A stretch of 64,000 bases of DNA, taken from assembly GCF_039543525.1 (NCBI RefSeq), contig NZ_BAABJX010000036.1:62001-126000 (forward strand), written 5' to 3'. A program made the translations under genes and the position numbers. Shown piece by piece: positions 33,434 to 43,600 of this stretch (positions within the stretch are counted from its first letter, which is position 1; every line of letters begins with the position of its first letter). Origin of the DNA: Algivirga pacifica. GTDB taxonomy: Bacteria; Bacteroidota; Bacteroidia; Cytophagales; Flammeovirgaceae. Under the pieces are notes generated by a model. That model saw nothing but the letters and a program-made list of their open reading frames with translations, had not been told where the DNA came from and did no database searches.

Positions 33434-35686
33434 TTAATTTGTTGCTATTTGAATTAATTTTACCGTAACGGTTGCCTGATCTTCTACAGGCCCCTCTACC
33501 ATGACAGGTGCCGCCCTATATTGGTAATCTGGCAGGTCTAATGAAGACAAATAAGCTTCTATATTTGCCACTCGTTTCCGGTTATCCCCATCAAAACGCT
33601 TACTATTCTTTAACCAACTAAACTCAAGCATCAACAAATGTTCTTTACTAAACTTAGCTAATTGTTGTAAGTATTCCTTTTGGGAATCGCTTAGAGAAGT
33701 ACTCCCCTTTTCAAATAATAAATCATACTTCCATCGTTTCAACTGATGATCAACCATCAACTGCTCCTGCTTTTCTCCTCCTAGCTTATGCAAAGTTAGT
33801 AACTTATCGGGAGCCATTTCATGAAAAGCCTGAGATATTACATCAATTAATGGAGTATAATAAGAATCTGGCCCCTCTTCTTCAGGTTCTTCCTTGATGA
33901 CAAGCTCATCCAATTGATTTAAACTCATAAATCCCTCTTTATCTACACGCTCCACAATTTCCTCCATGAGTTGTAATAAACCATCATAACGAATATCATC
34001 TATAGACTTCCCCTGTATATCATCTAACATCAATGTTTGATAAGAAACACTATCCTGCTTCACCATAGCTCCTACTGTCATCCCTAATAAATCAACTGGT
34101 TGTATGGAAAAGTGTTGTATTAATTCATAATGAAACAATCCTTCTGGAAGATTAATTTTGGTTGTTTGTATTTCTTTACCTTCCGCAAAGAACTGAATCG
34201 TGTAATTACGCTTAGGCATCAGGATCATAAAAAACTTACCGGTCACTATATCTGGATTATAAATATAATGCTCATAAGACTGATTGAGGTTATCTGTAAC
34301 CTTCAACGTGACGGGTACATTTTTTTCATATTTCTTTAGAAGAATCTCTCCTGAAACCATGGCCCTCTTGATTCTTTTAGAAGGAGTAAAAGAGGTATAG
34401 ATGTCAAATCCCCCTATGTGCCCTGAACGTAAACGATCTGAAGCCCAAAGTGCTGTTTTTTGCCCTCTGATCAGTGTATATTGATCATCATTCCCTGCAC
34501 TGTTAATAGGAAAACCTAAATTTTTCTCCTCTCCCCAAGATGCCCCTTCCTTCTCTATCACAAAAATATCTCTCCCTCCCATAGAGCCTTCCCTATCAGA
34601 ACTAAAATACATGGTCTTATTGTCTGATACCAGAAAAGGGTACGTCTCATCAGCAATCCCATTAATTTGAGGGCCTACATTTTGTGGAGTACTCCACTCT
34701 CTCTCTCCTACGCGATAAGCCTTATAGAGGTCATATCCCCCATAACCTCCCGGTCGATTGCTAGCAAAGTAGATGACCTGTCCATTCAATGCTAAGCAAG
34801 CCCCCATATCCTCCTGATAAGAGGAGTTAATCACTTCGGGCAAACGATAAGGTTTCCCCCACTTTCCTTTATGATTAAACACCTCATAAATACCTCGTTT
34901 ATTTTGACTATTGGAAGCTACGTACAATAACATTTGCTTCCCATCAGAAGAAAGATACAAAGGATAACTATACTCTCCATCCTTCATTAGCTTTTGTAGA
35001 AAAGGATATCCCCATTGTGTGTCTTTTCTTTTTGTAAAATAAATATTACTTCCCTCACTCTTCTGTGTATCTGACCAAAAGGGCATAGACTCATCCAGGA
35101 TATATTCTACTTGATTCTTGCGACGAGCAGAAGCATAGAGTACTTCTTGAGAAGATCTATAAAGTACAGGGTGCCTTTCATCATAAGAGGAATTAACAGG
35201 TACCGGAAGTGCTGAAACCTGAATGGAGGAAGTTTTTTTCGTTGTTAGCTTCAGTCCATACTCACACATCTTAATTTGGCGAGATATTTCCTTAAAGCCA
35301 ATTTTCCCCTGTCCTGCCGAAGCCTCCAGGTATTCATTATAATAATTAATAGCCTTTAAAAAATCTTCTTTCAGATGAGATAGTCGAGCTTGATAGTAAT
35401 AATATAGGGAAGGAAGTTGTCCTGCATCGGGCTTGCAGTAATCAAAATAAAATTGGGCTTTATAACGGAAAGCGTCTGCATGAAAAAAACATACCCCCGT
35501 CCAATAATAACGCAAAGGAGAGGCTATTGACTTACTTTCCTCTTCAGACAATTTTAAATAAGCCTGACGGTATTCTTGTCGATCAATAAGTTGTTGTATT
35601 TCTGTCTGCTGCAGACTTTGAGCCTGTAAAGACCAAAAATTACACACATAACAAAGTAATAGTAGTATGAGTCGTTTAAGGTTCAT
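33434..35686 (-). CDS. TPR-PD40-OmpA-like outer-membrane-associated protein
   Basis: A 750-residue exported protein with signal peptide (residues 1-22). The N-terminal 140 residues are TPR-like. Residues 165-430 hold PD40/WD40-like propeller repeats (Y-F-A-S-N-R-P-G-G-Y-G-G-Y-D-L-Y and M-Y-F-S-S-D-R-E-G-S-M-G-G-R-D). A beta-sandwich regulatory-like domain follows (440-530). The C-terminal 100 residues look like a degenerate OmpA/MotB domain (L-F-E-K-G-S-T-S-L-S, N-R-K-R-V-A-N-I-E-A-Y-L), lacking the usual peptidoglycan-binding N-x-x-L-S-x-x-R-A. First gene of the YfiR-kinase operon, it occupies the place of YfiB, an OmpA-like regulator that frees YfiN from YfiR. Confidence 0.82.
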   Translation of the reverse strand: MNLKRLILLLLCYVCNFWSLQAQSLQQTEIQQLIDRQEYRQAYLKLSEEESKSIASPLRYYWTGVCFFHADAFRYKAQFYFDYCKPDAGQLPSLYYYYQARLSHLKEDFLKAINYYNEYLEASAGQGKIGFKEISRQIKMCEYGLKLTTKKTSSIQVSALPVPVNSSYDERHPVLYRSSQEVLYASARRKNQVEYILDESMPFWSDTQKSEGSNIYFTKRKDTQWGYPFLQKLMKDGEYSYPLYLSSDGKQMLLYVASNSQNKRGIYEVFNHKGKWGKPYRLPEVINSSYQEDMGACLALNGQVIYFASNRPGGYGGYDLYKAYRVGEREWSTPQNVGPQINGIADETYPFLVSDNKTMYFSSDREGSMGGRDIFVIEKEGASWGEEKNLGFPINSAGNDDQYTLIRGQKTALWASDRLRSGHIGGFDIYTSFTPSKRIKRAMVSGEILLKKYEKNVPVTLKVTDNLNQSYEHYIYNPDIVTGKFFMILMPKRNYTIQFFAEGKEIQTTKINLPEGLFHYELIQHFSIQPVDLLGMTVGAMVKQDSVSYQTLMLDDIQGKSIDDIRYDGLLQLMEEIVERVDKEGFMSLNQLDELVIKEEPEEEGPDSYYTPLIDVISQAFHEMAPDKLLTLHKLGGEKQEQLMVDHQLKRWKYDLLFEKGSTSLSDSQKEYLQQLAKFSKEHLLMLEFSWLKNSKRFDGDNRKRVANIEAYLSSLDLPDYQYRAAPVMVEGPVEDQATVTVKLIQIATN

Positions 35687-35753
35687 CCAATAGAAATTAT
35701 ATGGTTGAATGAATACAGTTATTCGATAATAATCAAGAGAAGCTTCAGTGGTA

Positions 35754-35790
35754 CAAAAAATGCCCCCAGGAACTTCCCTGAAGGCATTTT
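35754..35790 (-). terminator. Intrinsic terminator of the propeller-protein gene
   Basis: AAAATGCC and GGCATTTT enclose an inner CAGG/CCTG stem, with an A-tract on the left giving a T-run on the minus strand. It lies 16 bp beyond the stop of the gene at 35806. Confidence 0.75.
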
Positions 35791-35805
35791 AATGGATGGA
35801 AATAC

Positions 35806-37041
35806 TTACATTCCATTCTCTCCTGTCTTCATAACCAAGACTTCGTAATTATTACTGCCTTCCGTCTTGTTAGACCCTACCACTACAAAGCCACTATCTT
35901 TGCTTTCTACAATATCAAATGCTCGCTGTTCTCCTTCACCTCCCAAAGAGCGTCTCCACAGTTCTTTACCACTTACATCAAACTTCACTATAAAGACATT
36001 GTGTCCTTCCAAGCTAACATTATCACCATACTCATCTGGCTTCCAGTCTTCTGTATATCCTGCCAATACATAATGCCCATCCTTTGTTTGTATTACAGAA
36101 AAAGCCTCATCGGTACTTAATCCCCCAAAGTTGGCAATCCACTCTTGCTGTCCTTCAGCAGAGAACTTTACCACCCAGCAGTCCAAACTAGCCTCAGCAA
36201 AAGTATAAGAAAAACCCGCTAACAATACCCCTCCATCATGAGCCAACTCCAATGCGTTTCCTCTATCGGTATCTCCACCTCCATAGGTACGTTCCCAGAT
36301 CTTTTCTCCTTGGGCATCAATTCTGTAAACTAATGCATCCCACTTCCCTTTTCCATAAGAGTCCGTATCTCCCAAAATACAGTAGCCGTCTTCTAAAGGA
36401 ATGATATCGGCTCCTACATCACTCTTTGCACCTCCAAAAGTTTTCTCCCACACCATCTCTCCTTGACCTGTTACTTTCAGGACTAAAATATCACTTTGTG
36501 CCTCCTCAGCTTCCAGGTCAATCGTAGACCCCACCAATAGATAGCCTTCGTCATGAGCTTTGGCCAGTGCTTTCCCCTCTTCAATTCCGGTGGTCTTTCC
36601 ATAGTTCTTTGACCACAACAATTTGCCTTGAGCATCGACCTTAAACAACCAGACATCTTTAGTCGTTCCGTTATCAAAAGAATCCGAGCTTCCCAACACC
36701 ATAAAAGAGCCATCCTCGTTTTCAAGAATATCGGCTACTTCTTCCGTTTCTTCCTCTCCAAATTTACGATGCCACACCTCACTGCCATCAGCATTGAGTT
36801 TCCATAGACTAATGTCTGCATTTCCTGAAGTAGAAACTGTCCTTCCCGCTACCAAATAACCTCCATCCCCAGTCTGTATGATTTTCTTGCCCTCATCAAA
36901 TGGTCCTGACCCCAGATTCTTTATAAATTTAAGTATAGGTATTTTATCCAAATTATACCTTTCCAATCGCTTTGTACCCGCCCAACCTATTGTAGAAAAT
37001 AATAAGGCTGCAAGAACAAGCGAGGTTGATAATTCTCTCAT
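35806..37041 (-). CDS. Secreted seven-repeat beta-propeller protein
   Basis: From the ATG at 37041 the protein has 411 residues with a signal peptide; a TTG ten codons upstream is less likely. The mature part is seven repeats of about 50 residues, each with D-G-G/S-Y-L/V-V-A/L-G, a D-V/I-W/L-L-F/V-K core, and a G-E-x-x-W turn ending in F/Y-G-G. The repeats start near residues 40, 92, 143, 200, 250, 303 and 365. Seven repeats of this kind usually close a propeller with a PQQ- or delta-60-like fold. No catalytic motif is visible. It is transcribed alone, upstream of the YfiBNR-like trio on the same strand. Function unknown. Confidence 0.75.
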   Translation of the reverse strand: MRELSTSLVLAALLFSTIGWAGTKRLERYNLDKIPILKFIKNLGSGPFDEGKKIIQTGDGGYLVAGRTVSTSGNADISLWKLNADGSEVWHRKFGEEETEEVADILENEDGSFMVLGSSDSFDNGTTKDVWLFKVDAQGKLLWSKNYGKTTGIEEGKALAKAHDEGYLLVGSTIDLEAEEAQSDILVLKVTGQGEMVWEKTFGGAKSDVGADIIPLEDGYCILGDTDSYGKGKWDALVYRIDAQGEKIWERTYGGGDTDRGNALELAHDGGVLLAGFSYTFAEASLDCWVVKFSAEGQQEWIANFGGLSTDEAFSVIQTKDGHYVLAGYTEDWKPDEYGDNVSLEGHNVFIVKFDVSGKELWRRSLGGEGEQRAFDIVESKDSGFVVVGSNKTEGSNNYEVLVMKTGENGM

Positions 37042-37246
37042 GGTATGAAAAGTTATTGCAGATCGTATCAAAAAAACATTTAAATAAACAACGTTATAGT
37101 TTAACGTTTAGTCTAAAAGGCAATGGTTATCTGCGGTAACACATTCACTCAAGTATAGGAAATATACTACAGAATATTGCAGTAATCCCATGGCTTTTTA
37201 TGAAAACATCCTATAATCTCCCCTTAAACACACCGTTTTACGTCTG

Positions 37247-38314
37247 CTAACACAATTTCACATAACTACCCAAGAAAGTCACCGTCCCAGGATTCTGGTC
37301 GATTACTTCTCTCACAGGAGCATCATGATAATGTCCGTCAAAGTCTATCAGGAACCAATACTTAAAACTATCCTTTATTCGAGCTGGACGACTCTCTATT
37401 TTAGTCAGGTTAATCCCTCTTTCGCTGAACTCCTGTAGAAAAGCCACTAACCCTCCTGGTTCATCGGGTAACTTTGCCAAGATAGAGGTCTTATCTTCAT
37501 TACTTTTTTGGTTGACAAAATCCTTCGCAAGGATCAAGAAACGAGTCACATTATCTTTACTGTCTTCTATATTGTCAAACAGGATAGGCAACCCATACAA
37601 TTTTGCTGCAATATGAGAGCAAATGGCCGCTGAGTTAGGATTCTGCAGGGCCAGTTTGGCCGCCTTGGAAGTGGAAGATACTTCTATGAATCGAACGTGT
37701 TCGCCAAAGTAATCCTGCAAGAACTCTCTACACTGTCTGAACGCGATATCCTTGGAGTAAATAGTTTCTATATTCTTGGTATTGTCTTCCAGACTAGCAA
37801 ATGAGAATTGTATTGGCATAGGCAGCTCTGCTACAATCTTCACATCTTTCTCACAAAGCATATCAATCGTTTCAGCTACAGAACCTTCCTGATTGTTTTC
37901 TATAGGGACTACGCCAAATCGAACTCTTCCCGTCTCCACATTATCAAATACAGAACGAATATTTCTTAGTGGAATATACTCACTCATCCCTCCAAAACGG
38001 CTTTCAGCAGCTTGGTGTGTAAAGCTTCCTTCTGGCCCCAGGTAGCATACTTTTTCTGGTAGCTCAATATTTCGGCTCACGGCAAAGATCTCCTGAAAAA
38101 TTGCTTCTATGGCCGTTCGGTTAAGCGCACCCTGTGACTGCGTCTCTAAGCGATCGATAATAGATTTTTCTCGCTCAGGACGATAGATAATAGATTTTTC
38201 CTGGTTTTTAAGCTCTCCTACTGCTTTTACCACCTTCATTCTTTCATTGAGCAACTCCAATAGTTGATCATCAAAATTGTCTATCTTTTGTCTTAACTCG
38301 TGCAATAATTCCAT
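37247..38314 (-). CDS. pheA: Bifunctional chorismate mutase/prephenate dehydratase
   Basis: A 355-residue P-protein. Residues 1-85 are an AroQ-type chorismate mutase (L-R-Q-K-I-D, L-L-N-E-R-M, Y-R-P-E-R-E). Residues 90-265 are prephenate dehydratase, with V-C-Y-L-G-P-E-G-S-F-T-H-Q-A-A and the later N-V-T-R-F-L. Residues 275-355 are an ACT domain with the phenylalanine-sensing E-S-R-P segment. It converts chorismate to phenylpyruvate for phenylalanine synthesis, with feedback inhibition expected at the ACT domain. No other aromatic amino-acid genes are adjacent. Length and order of domains are normal. Confidence 0.96.
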   Translation of the reverse strand: MELLHELRQKIDNFDDQLLELLNERMKVVKAVGELKNQEKSIIYRPEREKSIIDRLETQSQGALNRTAIEAIFQEIFAVSRNIELPEKVCYLGPEGSFTHQAAESRFGGMSEYIPLRNIRSVFDNVETGRVRFGVVPIENNQEGSVAETIDMLCEKDVKIVAELPMPIQFSFASLEDNTKNIETIYSKDIAFRQCREFLQDYFGEHVRFIEVSSTSKAAKLALQNPNSAAICSHIAAKLYGLPILFDNIEDSKDNVTRFLILAKDFVNQKSNEDKTSILAKLPDEPGGLVAFLQEFSERGINLTKIESRPARIKDSFKYWFLIDFDGHYHDAPVREVIDQNPGTVTFLGSYVKLC

Positions 38315-38362
38315 ACAGATCTTATTCTTTATTGTTGCACATCAGCCCTGTTAGGGCAAATG

Positions 38363-38521
38363 CTAAATAAACTTATAGCTAAGTGCTAATTTCAAACGGT
38401 TTAAGGATAAAGGAAGAAGGATAAAGGATTAATCATTACTCTCTAGAGGTCTATATTCCTTTATTCATTTAGAAGTAGTATCCTTATTTTCATCAGAAAA
38501 CTTAATATTTAGACCACTAGT
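38363..38521. repeat. MITE-like interspersed repeat, copy 3
   Basis: Starts ctaaataaacttatagctaa and ends atttagaccactag, with a purine-rich arm (aaggataaaggaagaaggat). The pyrimidine arm is shortened to cctttattcatttagaag, so the central stem is weaker than in copy 1. It fills much of the 38315-38750 gap upstream of pheA. Confidence 0.7.
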
Positions 38522-38662
38522 ACTAATATGACAAACATGCAACACCTAAGTAGAATACAATATTATAGTTTTATTCTACAAATTTAAATTTAACCGTTAC
38601 AATCCCCTATTTCTTTGTGAGATTATTTTATTTTTTAATTCTTTCACAGAATAAAGAATAAC

Positions 38663-38716
38663 AAAAAAAGACATGAACGACCCCAAAACACTATTGAGAG
38701 TCATTCATGTCTTTTT
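38663..38716. terminator. Bidirectional terminator next to the small secreted protein gene
   Basis: AAAAAAAGACATGAACGAC on the left and GTCATTCATGTCTTTTT on the right form a long stem with a 20-base loop. The minus-strand T-run suits termination of the gene that ends at 38751. Confidence 0.8.
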
Positions 38717-38750
38717 GATTCCTTAAAAAGGATCTAGCTTCCTTGAGCTT

Positions 38751-39185
38751 TTATCTTTTGAAGCCTAAAACAGCGGCACCACAGTAGCTTTTAGAATCCT
38801 TAAAAGTAAAGTGTAAGTAGTAAATACCTGTCGCCGTACACTTGAATCTCCAAGAGTTGTGGAACTTATTACCAATGAAAGAAGTGATTTGCTTATTTCT
38901 TTTCGCATCATAAAGTGTCGCAATCATACCTTCTGCATCACCATCCTGTCCTCTCATTGCAATCTCATAACTTGTATCCTTGGCAAACACACAAGTATAC
39001 TTAATGGTTTTACGGGTACCGTTACGTCCATCAATACGATAGCTCTTAGAGAACTGATATCCCTTTGAAAGCGCTTTCATACTCTTGGTCACGTAAAGTT
39101 CAGTACTACACTGAGCGTTCACCTGTTGAGGGGCAAAAAAGAATGCCATTACCCCAATCACAAATAATCCAATAATATTTTTCAT
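38751..39185 (-). CDS. Small secreted protein of unknown function
   Basis: A 144-residue protein with a signal peptide (residues 1-24, ending V-N-A-Q). The mature part is basic, beta-rich and has four cysteines that could form two disulfides. The ending S-W-R-F-K-C-T-A-T-G-I-Y-Y-L-H-F-T-F resembles a small jelly-roll of the pre-peptidase C-terminal type, but I do not recognise a defined family. It lies 59 bp after the gene ending at 39245, on the same strand. Both genes sit between copies 3 and 4 of the dispersed repeat. Confidence 0.7.
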   Translation of the reverse strand: MKNIIGLFVIGVMAFFFAPQQVNAQCSTELYVTKSMKALSKGYQFSKSYRIDGRNGTRKTIKYTCVFAKDTSYEIAMRGQDGDAEGMIATLYDAKRNKQITSFIGNKFHNSWRFKCTATGIYYLHFTFKDSKSYCGAAVLGFKR

Positions 39186-39244
39186 CTATAAAATCAGTTT
39201 GTGTCTGTCTTTTAACGTAAATAAAAATCGGTTTTCTGCAATAC

Positions 39245-40138
39245 CTATCGAATGATTTTGTTTCTTAATGAGCGAAGCAAAACAGTAATCTTACGGATAT
39301 CATCGTCCGTCACTTTGACTTCTGTTTTCTTTCCTTGTACTACGGTCAAAACACCGTCCTCTTCTCTCATTTCTGGCTCTCCTTCTGTTTCGATCACCTC
39401 AATTTGCGCATATACTTCCTGCAAGCTTGTAAGGTCTTTAATCAAATCAGCAAAACCATCCTTATCATTATAGATATCCAATACCAACAACAATCTATCC
39501 AATACTAAGCGTTGGTCTCCAATTTTCTTTTTCAAAAGATCATTATTCTCACGCTCGTTGATCATAGCCGTCAAATAAATCGCCTCAATCCATCCACCTG
39601 TCAAGGTCAATACACTGATTTCTTCTCTTTTTCTTTCACGCAAGTGCGTATTGATCTTCTCAAAGTTCAATGTCGTTTGCGTAATTAGCTCGTCTAGATT
39701 GCCCTTGCTTTCCGCTAGCTTCTTGATAGTTTGATAATCAAAAAATGCACCCACTCCTAAGTCGTCTGCCAACTTTTGTACAGAGTTCAGGTAGCTCAAA
39801 GCATCCTGGTTTTTCCCATAGATATTGGCATACCCAAGGTCTGTTCCATATACCCCTAAGTTAAGGGCTTTTTTGATGGTTCTGCTGTAACGGTTAACCA
39901 TGTCTGGGTTATTCAGATCAGATCTACGGTATACCGTACCTACTTCCTGGATCAGCACTGAAATCTCCAAAGGAGTAGGGATAGACTGTAGAATCTCTTC
40001 GATCTGGAAAACATCATCCTGCTCGGGAGCATTCACCAATCTAACTGGCTCACCGCTGTCAACAACAGCAGAAGCATTGAAGGGCAATGATAGCATTGCT
40101 GCAGCAGATAAAATTGCTAAGTATAACTTTCTCATCAT
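39245..40138 (-). CDS. Secreted helical protein of unknown function
   Basis: A 297-residue protein with a signal peptide (M-M-R-K-L-Y-L-A-I-L-S-A-A-A-M-L-S-L). The second codon is also ATG. The mature part is almost all helical and charged, with few aromatic residues, ending in R-S-L-R-N-K-I-I-R. A stretch around I-P-T-P-L-E-I-S-V-L-I-Q-E-V-G suggests a conserved Bacteroidota hypothetical, but I cannot name it. It is followed by the small secreted protein gene and is probably co-transcribed with it. Confidence 0.7.
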   Translation of the reverse strand: MMRKLYLAILSAAAMLSLPFNASAVVDSGEPVRLVNAPEQDDVFQIEEILQSIPTPLEISVLIQEVGTVYRRSDLNNPDMVNRYSRTIKKALNLGVYGTDLGYANIYGKNQDALSYLNSVQKLADDLGVGAFFDYQTIKKLAESKGNLDELITQTTLNFEKINTHLRERKREEISVLTLTGGWIEAIYLTAMINERENNDLLKKKIGDQRLVLDRLLLVLDIYNDKDGFADLIKDLTSLQEVYAQIEVIETEGEPEMREEDGVLTVVQGKKTEVKVTDDDIRKITVLLRSLRNKIIR

Positions 40139-40256
40139 CTCAGGTTTCAGAATTAATGACTGTTTTCAGTTTTTTTATAAAAAATTTACTAAAAGTATGA
40201 AATTATATAGAGAGAGAAAACCCTATTTACATGAAATCCTATTAGTAGATTGATTA

Positions 40257-40417
40257 CTAAGTGAATTGATAGCTAAGTACTAGTTTCAAACAACTGAAGA
40301 AAAAAGGATCAAGAATTAATCATCGTTCTTCCGAAGACCCTATTCTTTTATCCTTCTTCCTTCATCCATTTGGAAGAGTATATTTCTATCAGAAAACTTA
40401 GCGTTTAGCCCACTAGA
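40257..40417. repeat. MITE-like interspersed repeat, copy 4
   Basis: Starts aagtgaattgatagctaagt and ends cttagcgtttagcccactag. The right end, read on the other strand, gives CTAGTGGGCTAAACGCTAAG, closely matching the left end of copy 1. The pyrimidine arm (tttatccttcttccttcatc) is intact while the purine arm has decayed to gaagaaaaaaggatc. Confidence 0.7.
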
Positions 40418-40530
40418 CTTCATACTATATTTTTTCTCCCTTGACGCTATTCATTCACACATAACGGAATTATTAATCACTTTGCCTCACGATACGGTAT
40501 AAGTTATATCGATATCATCTCATTAATATT

Positions 40531-40569
40531 GGTTTATCGATTATTGTTTATCGCTTATAAACGCTAACC
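40531..40569. repeat. GTTTATCGCTTATAAAC palindrome
   Basis: Outer GGTT/AACC and inner GTTTAT/ATAAAC arms form an imperfect stem in the 40139-40641 gap. It resembles the near-perfect palindrome at 58633-58670. The rest of the gap outside repeat copy 4 shows nothing. Confidence 0.5.
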
Positions 40570-40641
40570 GATACGCCTACTACTTTCCAGTAGATTGTAA
40601 CGAAATCAACCTTAAAACTTAAATAACATGAAGCAATCGCT

Positions 40642-43600
40642 TTATTTCCTGTACTTACTTCTCAAATAAGTAGGTAAATTGATCAGCTTGGCCAATAGAT
40701 CAAAGTACAATGTCACAAATAAGACAAATGACATAAACCATATTGCCAAAACATTATACCAATACGTATCAAAAAACTGTCCAAAAAGATACTTTACTGG
40801 AGCAAAGAAATGTGTTCTATAGTCCAATGGATGTGCCATATCCTTACGCACAGCATAAATAGGATCTGAATTTTGAATAATACGCTCCTCAAACACCTGT
40901 GTTTTATTCAAGGCATCCTCATTTCTAAGTAGTTCTTTCAGTCGATCATTGAAGGTATTTTTCTTCACTTCATAAATCGATGTTTCCTCCGCTGCATACA
41001 GTTTTTCTACCTCTACGATACGCTTATCCTTCTCACTCATCGCTTCATTCATCTGATCACTATAATGCATAGAAACATCAAAAAATGATTTTCTTAAAGC
41101 GGATACTTGCTCATAGACCAATGGCTGCTTATCCAACAGACCATACAAATGTTGGCGATCTTCTTCTTCATAGTAATCCATCAGTGCGATTTCATTCTTC
41201 AGCACCTTCACTTTTTCGTCAATCAATTGAGCCGTTGAATCGTTGTAATCCAAGCTCAGCATCTCTACTTCGTTTAGCAATACCTCCATTGCAGGCTGCC
41301 AATACCCTGAGATATAATTGCTCTGACTGATTTTCTGATCCAGGTCAAAGAAATGTTTTTCGTACTCATTGTTCTTGAACTGCTCTACGGTAATTGCTTC
41401 ATATGCCCAACGAGAACCCATGAAATCTGCAATCATTGGTGTTTTCCCTGGCTCGCTGATGACATTATTCAACTTATCGAAATCAAAAATCAAACCACTC
41501 AGAATCATCTGAGGAATCAACAAGATTGGGATCAGGATATATACCGTAATTGCGGAATTGAATGCTGAAGAAATATTCAAGCCAATCATATTGGCATGAC
41601 AGGATACAGTGAATAGTACAATCCAATACATCACATGCATCCCTTCTATACCTAGTATCCAGTTACCAATCAATACAAAGGTAAACGTTTGTGCTGCCGA
41701 TAAACCAAAGAGTATAATCAACTTAGACAGCAGGTAACTACTTCTACTTAGGTTTAGGAAGCTTTCCCGCTTCAATATCTTACGATCCTTAATAATCTCC
41801 TCTGCGCTGACCGTCATCCCCATAAACAAGGCTACGATAATACAGATCAAAATATATGCTGGTACGTTTTCATTGTACTGGAATACATAAGAATCTTCAC
41901 CATTAGCGGTATAACGAATCACAATACTCAACATGAAGGCCAACAGAGGGGCTTCCAACATATTGATCAGCATATACTGTGTATTTCTGATTTTGGAACG
42001 ATAATCTCGAATCGTAAAAATCATCGTCTGCATCAGGCGGTTTTGTATATTCAGGTTCTTAGGAGGTTCTTCTGTTACCTCTTCCACCTCATTTAACTTA
42101 AACGTCTCCTGATACACCTGATGCCATTCTGTAGGCGCTACCTTTCGTTTGTTAGTAAACTCCCCGTACTCATCGACCACTTGCCCTTCGATAATATTAA
42201 AGAGCTGTTCAGGGTTTACATTACCACACGTACCACACTGTCCACGATCACTGTCCACCTGTCCTGCTGCAGCCTTGAAATAAGTCACTGCCTCAATAGG
42301 GTTTCCATAGAAAATAGGATATCCACCCGTATCCATCAACCACATCTTATCAAACATCTTGTAGATGTCAGAAGAAGGCTGGTGAATAACCACAAAAATT
42401 AATTTCCCTTTTAAAGAAAGTTCCTTCAAAAGGTCAATCACATTTTCTGAATCTCGGGAAGAAAGTCCGGAAGTAGGCTCATCAACAAACATCACAGCCG
42501 GCTCACGGATCAACTCCAAAGCAATATTCAAACGCTTTCGCTGTCCTCCACTAATCAGTTTATTCAGTACGGAACCTACAACAAGGTTAGCAATTCTATC
42601 CAATCCCAAGCTTTCCAGAACATTCATCACTTTCTCGTGAAGTTCTTCTTCAGGCATGCCCTTGAAGCATAGCTTGGCATTGTAATACAGGTTTTGATAA
42701 ACCGTTAATTCCTCAATCAATAAATCATCCTGAGAGATATACCCGATTACACCTTCAATATGTTCCTTGTCCGTATGGATATTATACCCATTGATACGAA
42801 CCTCTCCTTGTGATGGGGTTTCTAATCCTGCAAGAACATTTAATAGGGTGGTTTTTCCGGCTCCACTGGCTCCCATAATACCAATAAGTCCTCCGGATTT
42901 CTCAGCACAGTTGATATTTCTCAACCCCAATGCACCATTTGGAAAACGAAACTCCAAATTATCAGCAACAAAGGATACCTCCTCTATATCGCTATCACTA
43001 TTATAGGTACTTACCAGGTCACTATAATAAAGTGGTGCTCCTTTTGGTGTTTTAAAGACACTACCAGGGGAGAATAGATTGATCACACTCTTATTGACTA
43101 GCTTACTATTCAAATAGATCGAATCTTTCCCTGTGTACTTCGTAAAGTAAAGGTTAACACTCTTGATACGGATAAAGATGATCTCTCCATCCAACAGCCC
43201 GGAGTCAATAAACTTAATCTTACTACCTTCTTGAGGTTTTTCATCATCGAAGATAAGGATATCTTCATGGTCCAAAAGGGAAGAATGATCAGCGATCACG
43301 AATTTCTCCAACAACTTGAATTCCATTGTAGGAATATTGAAGACATCCGCTACGGTATTAATGATCTCCATGCGTTGAGGGGTAAGCGAACGGTTCGTTG
43401 CGACCAACTCCAACAGCTTCACCAACACAATAACCTTCTGCTTCTGAGAAAGCGTCGTATTAATCTTACGGCAGAGCGCCAAAGTACGCACAGAGCTTCT
43501 CATACTCACCGTACTTTTTGCTTCTGTTACAACTTCCGGCTTCAAGCCTTCTTTTGCTCTTTTTTTCTCTTCTCGAAGCTTACGCTTTTTCATGCGCTCT

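Noticed and set aside
36483..36725. 80-codon ORF inside the propeller gene
   Set aside because: It is a second frame within a well-supported repeat protein on the same strand and carries no motif.
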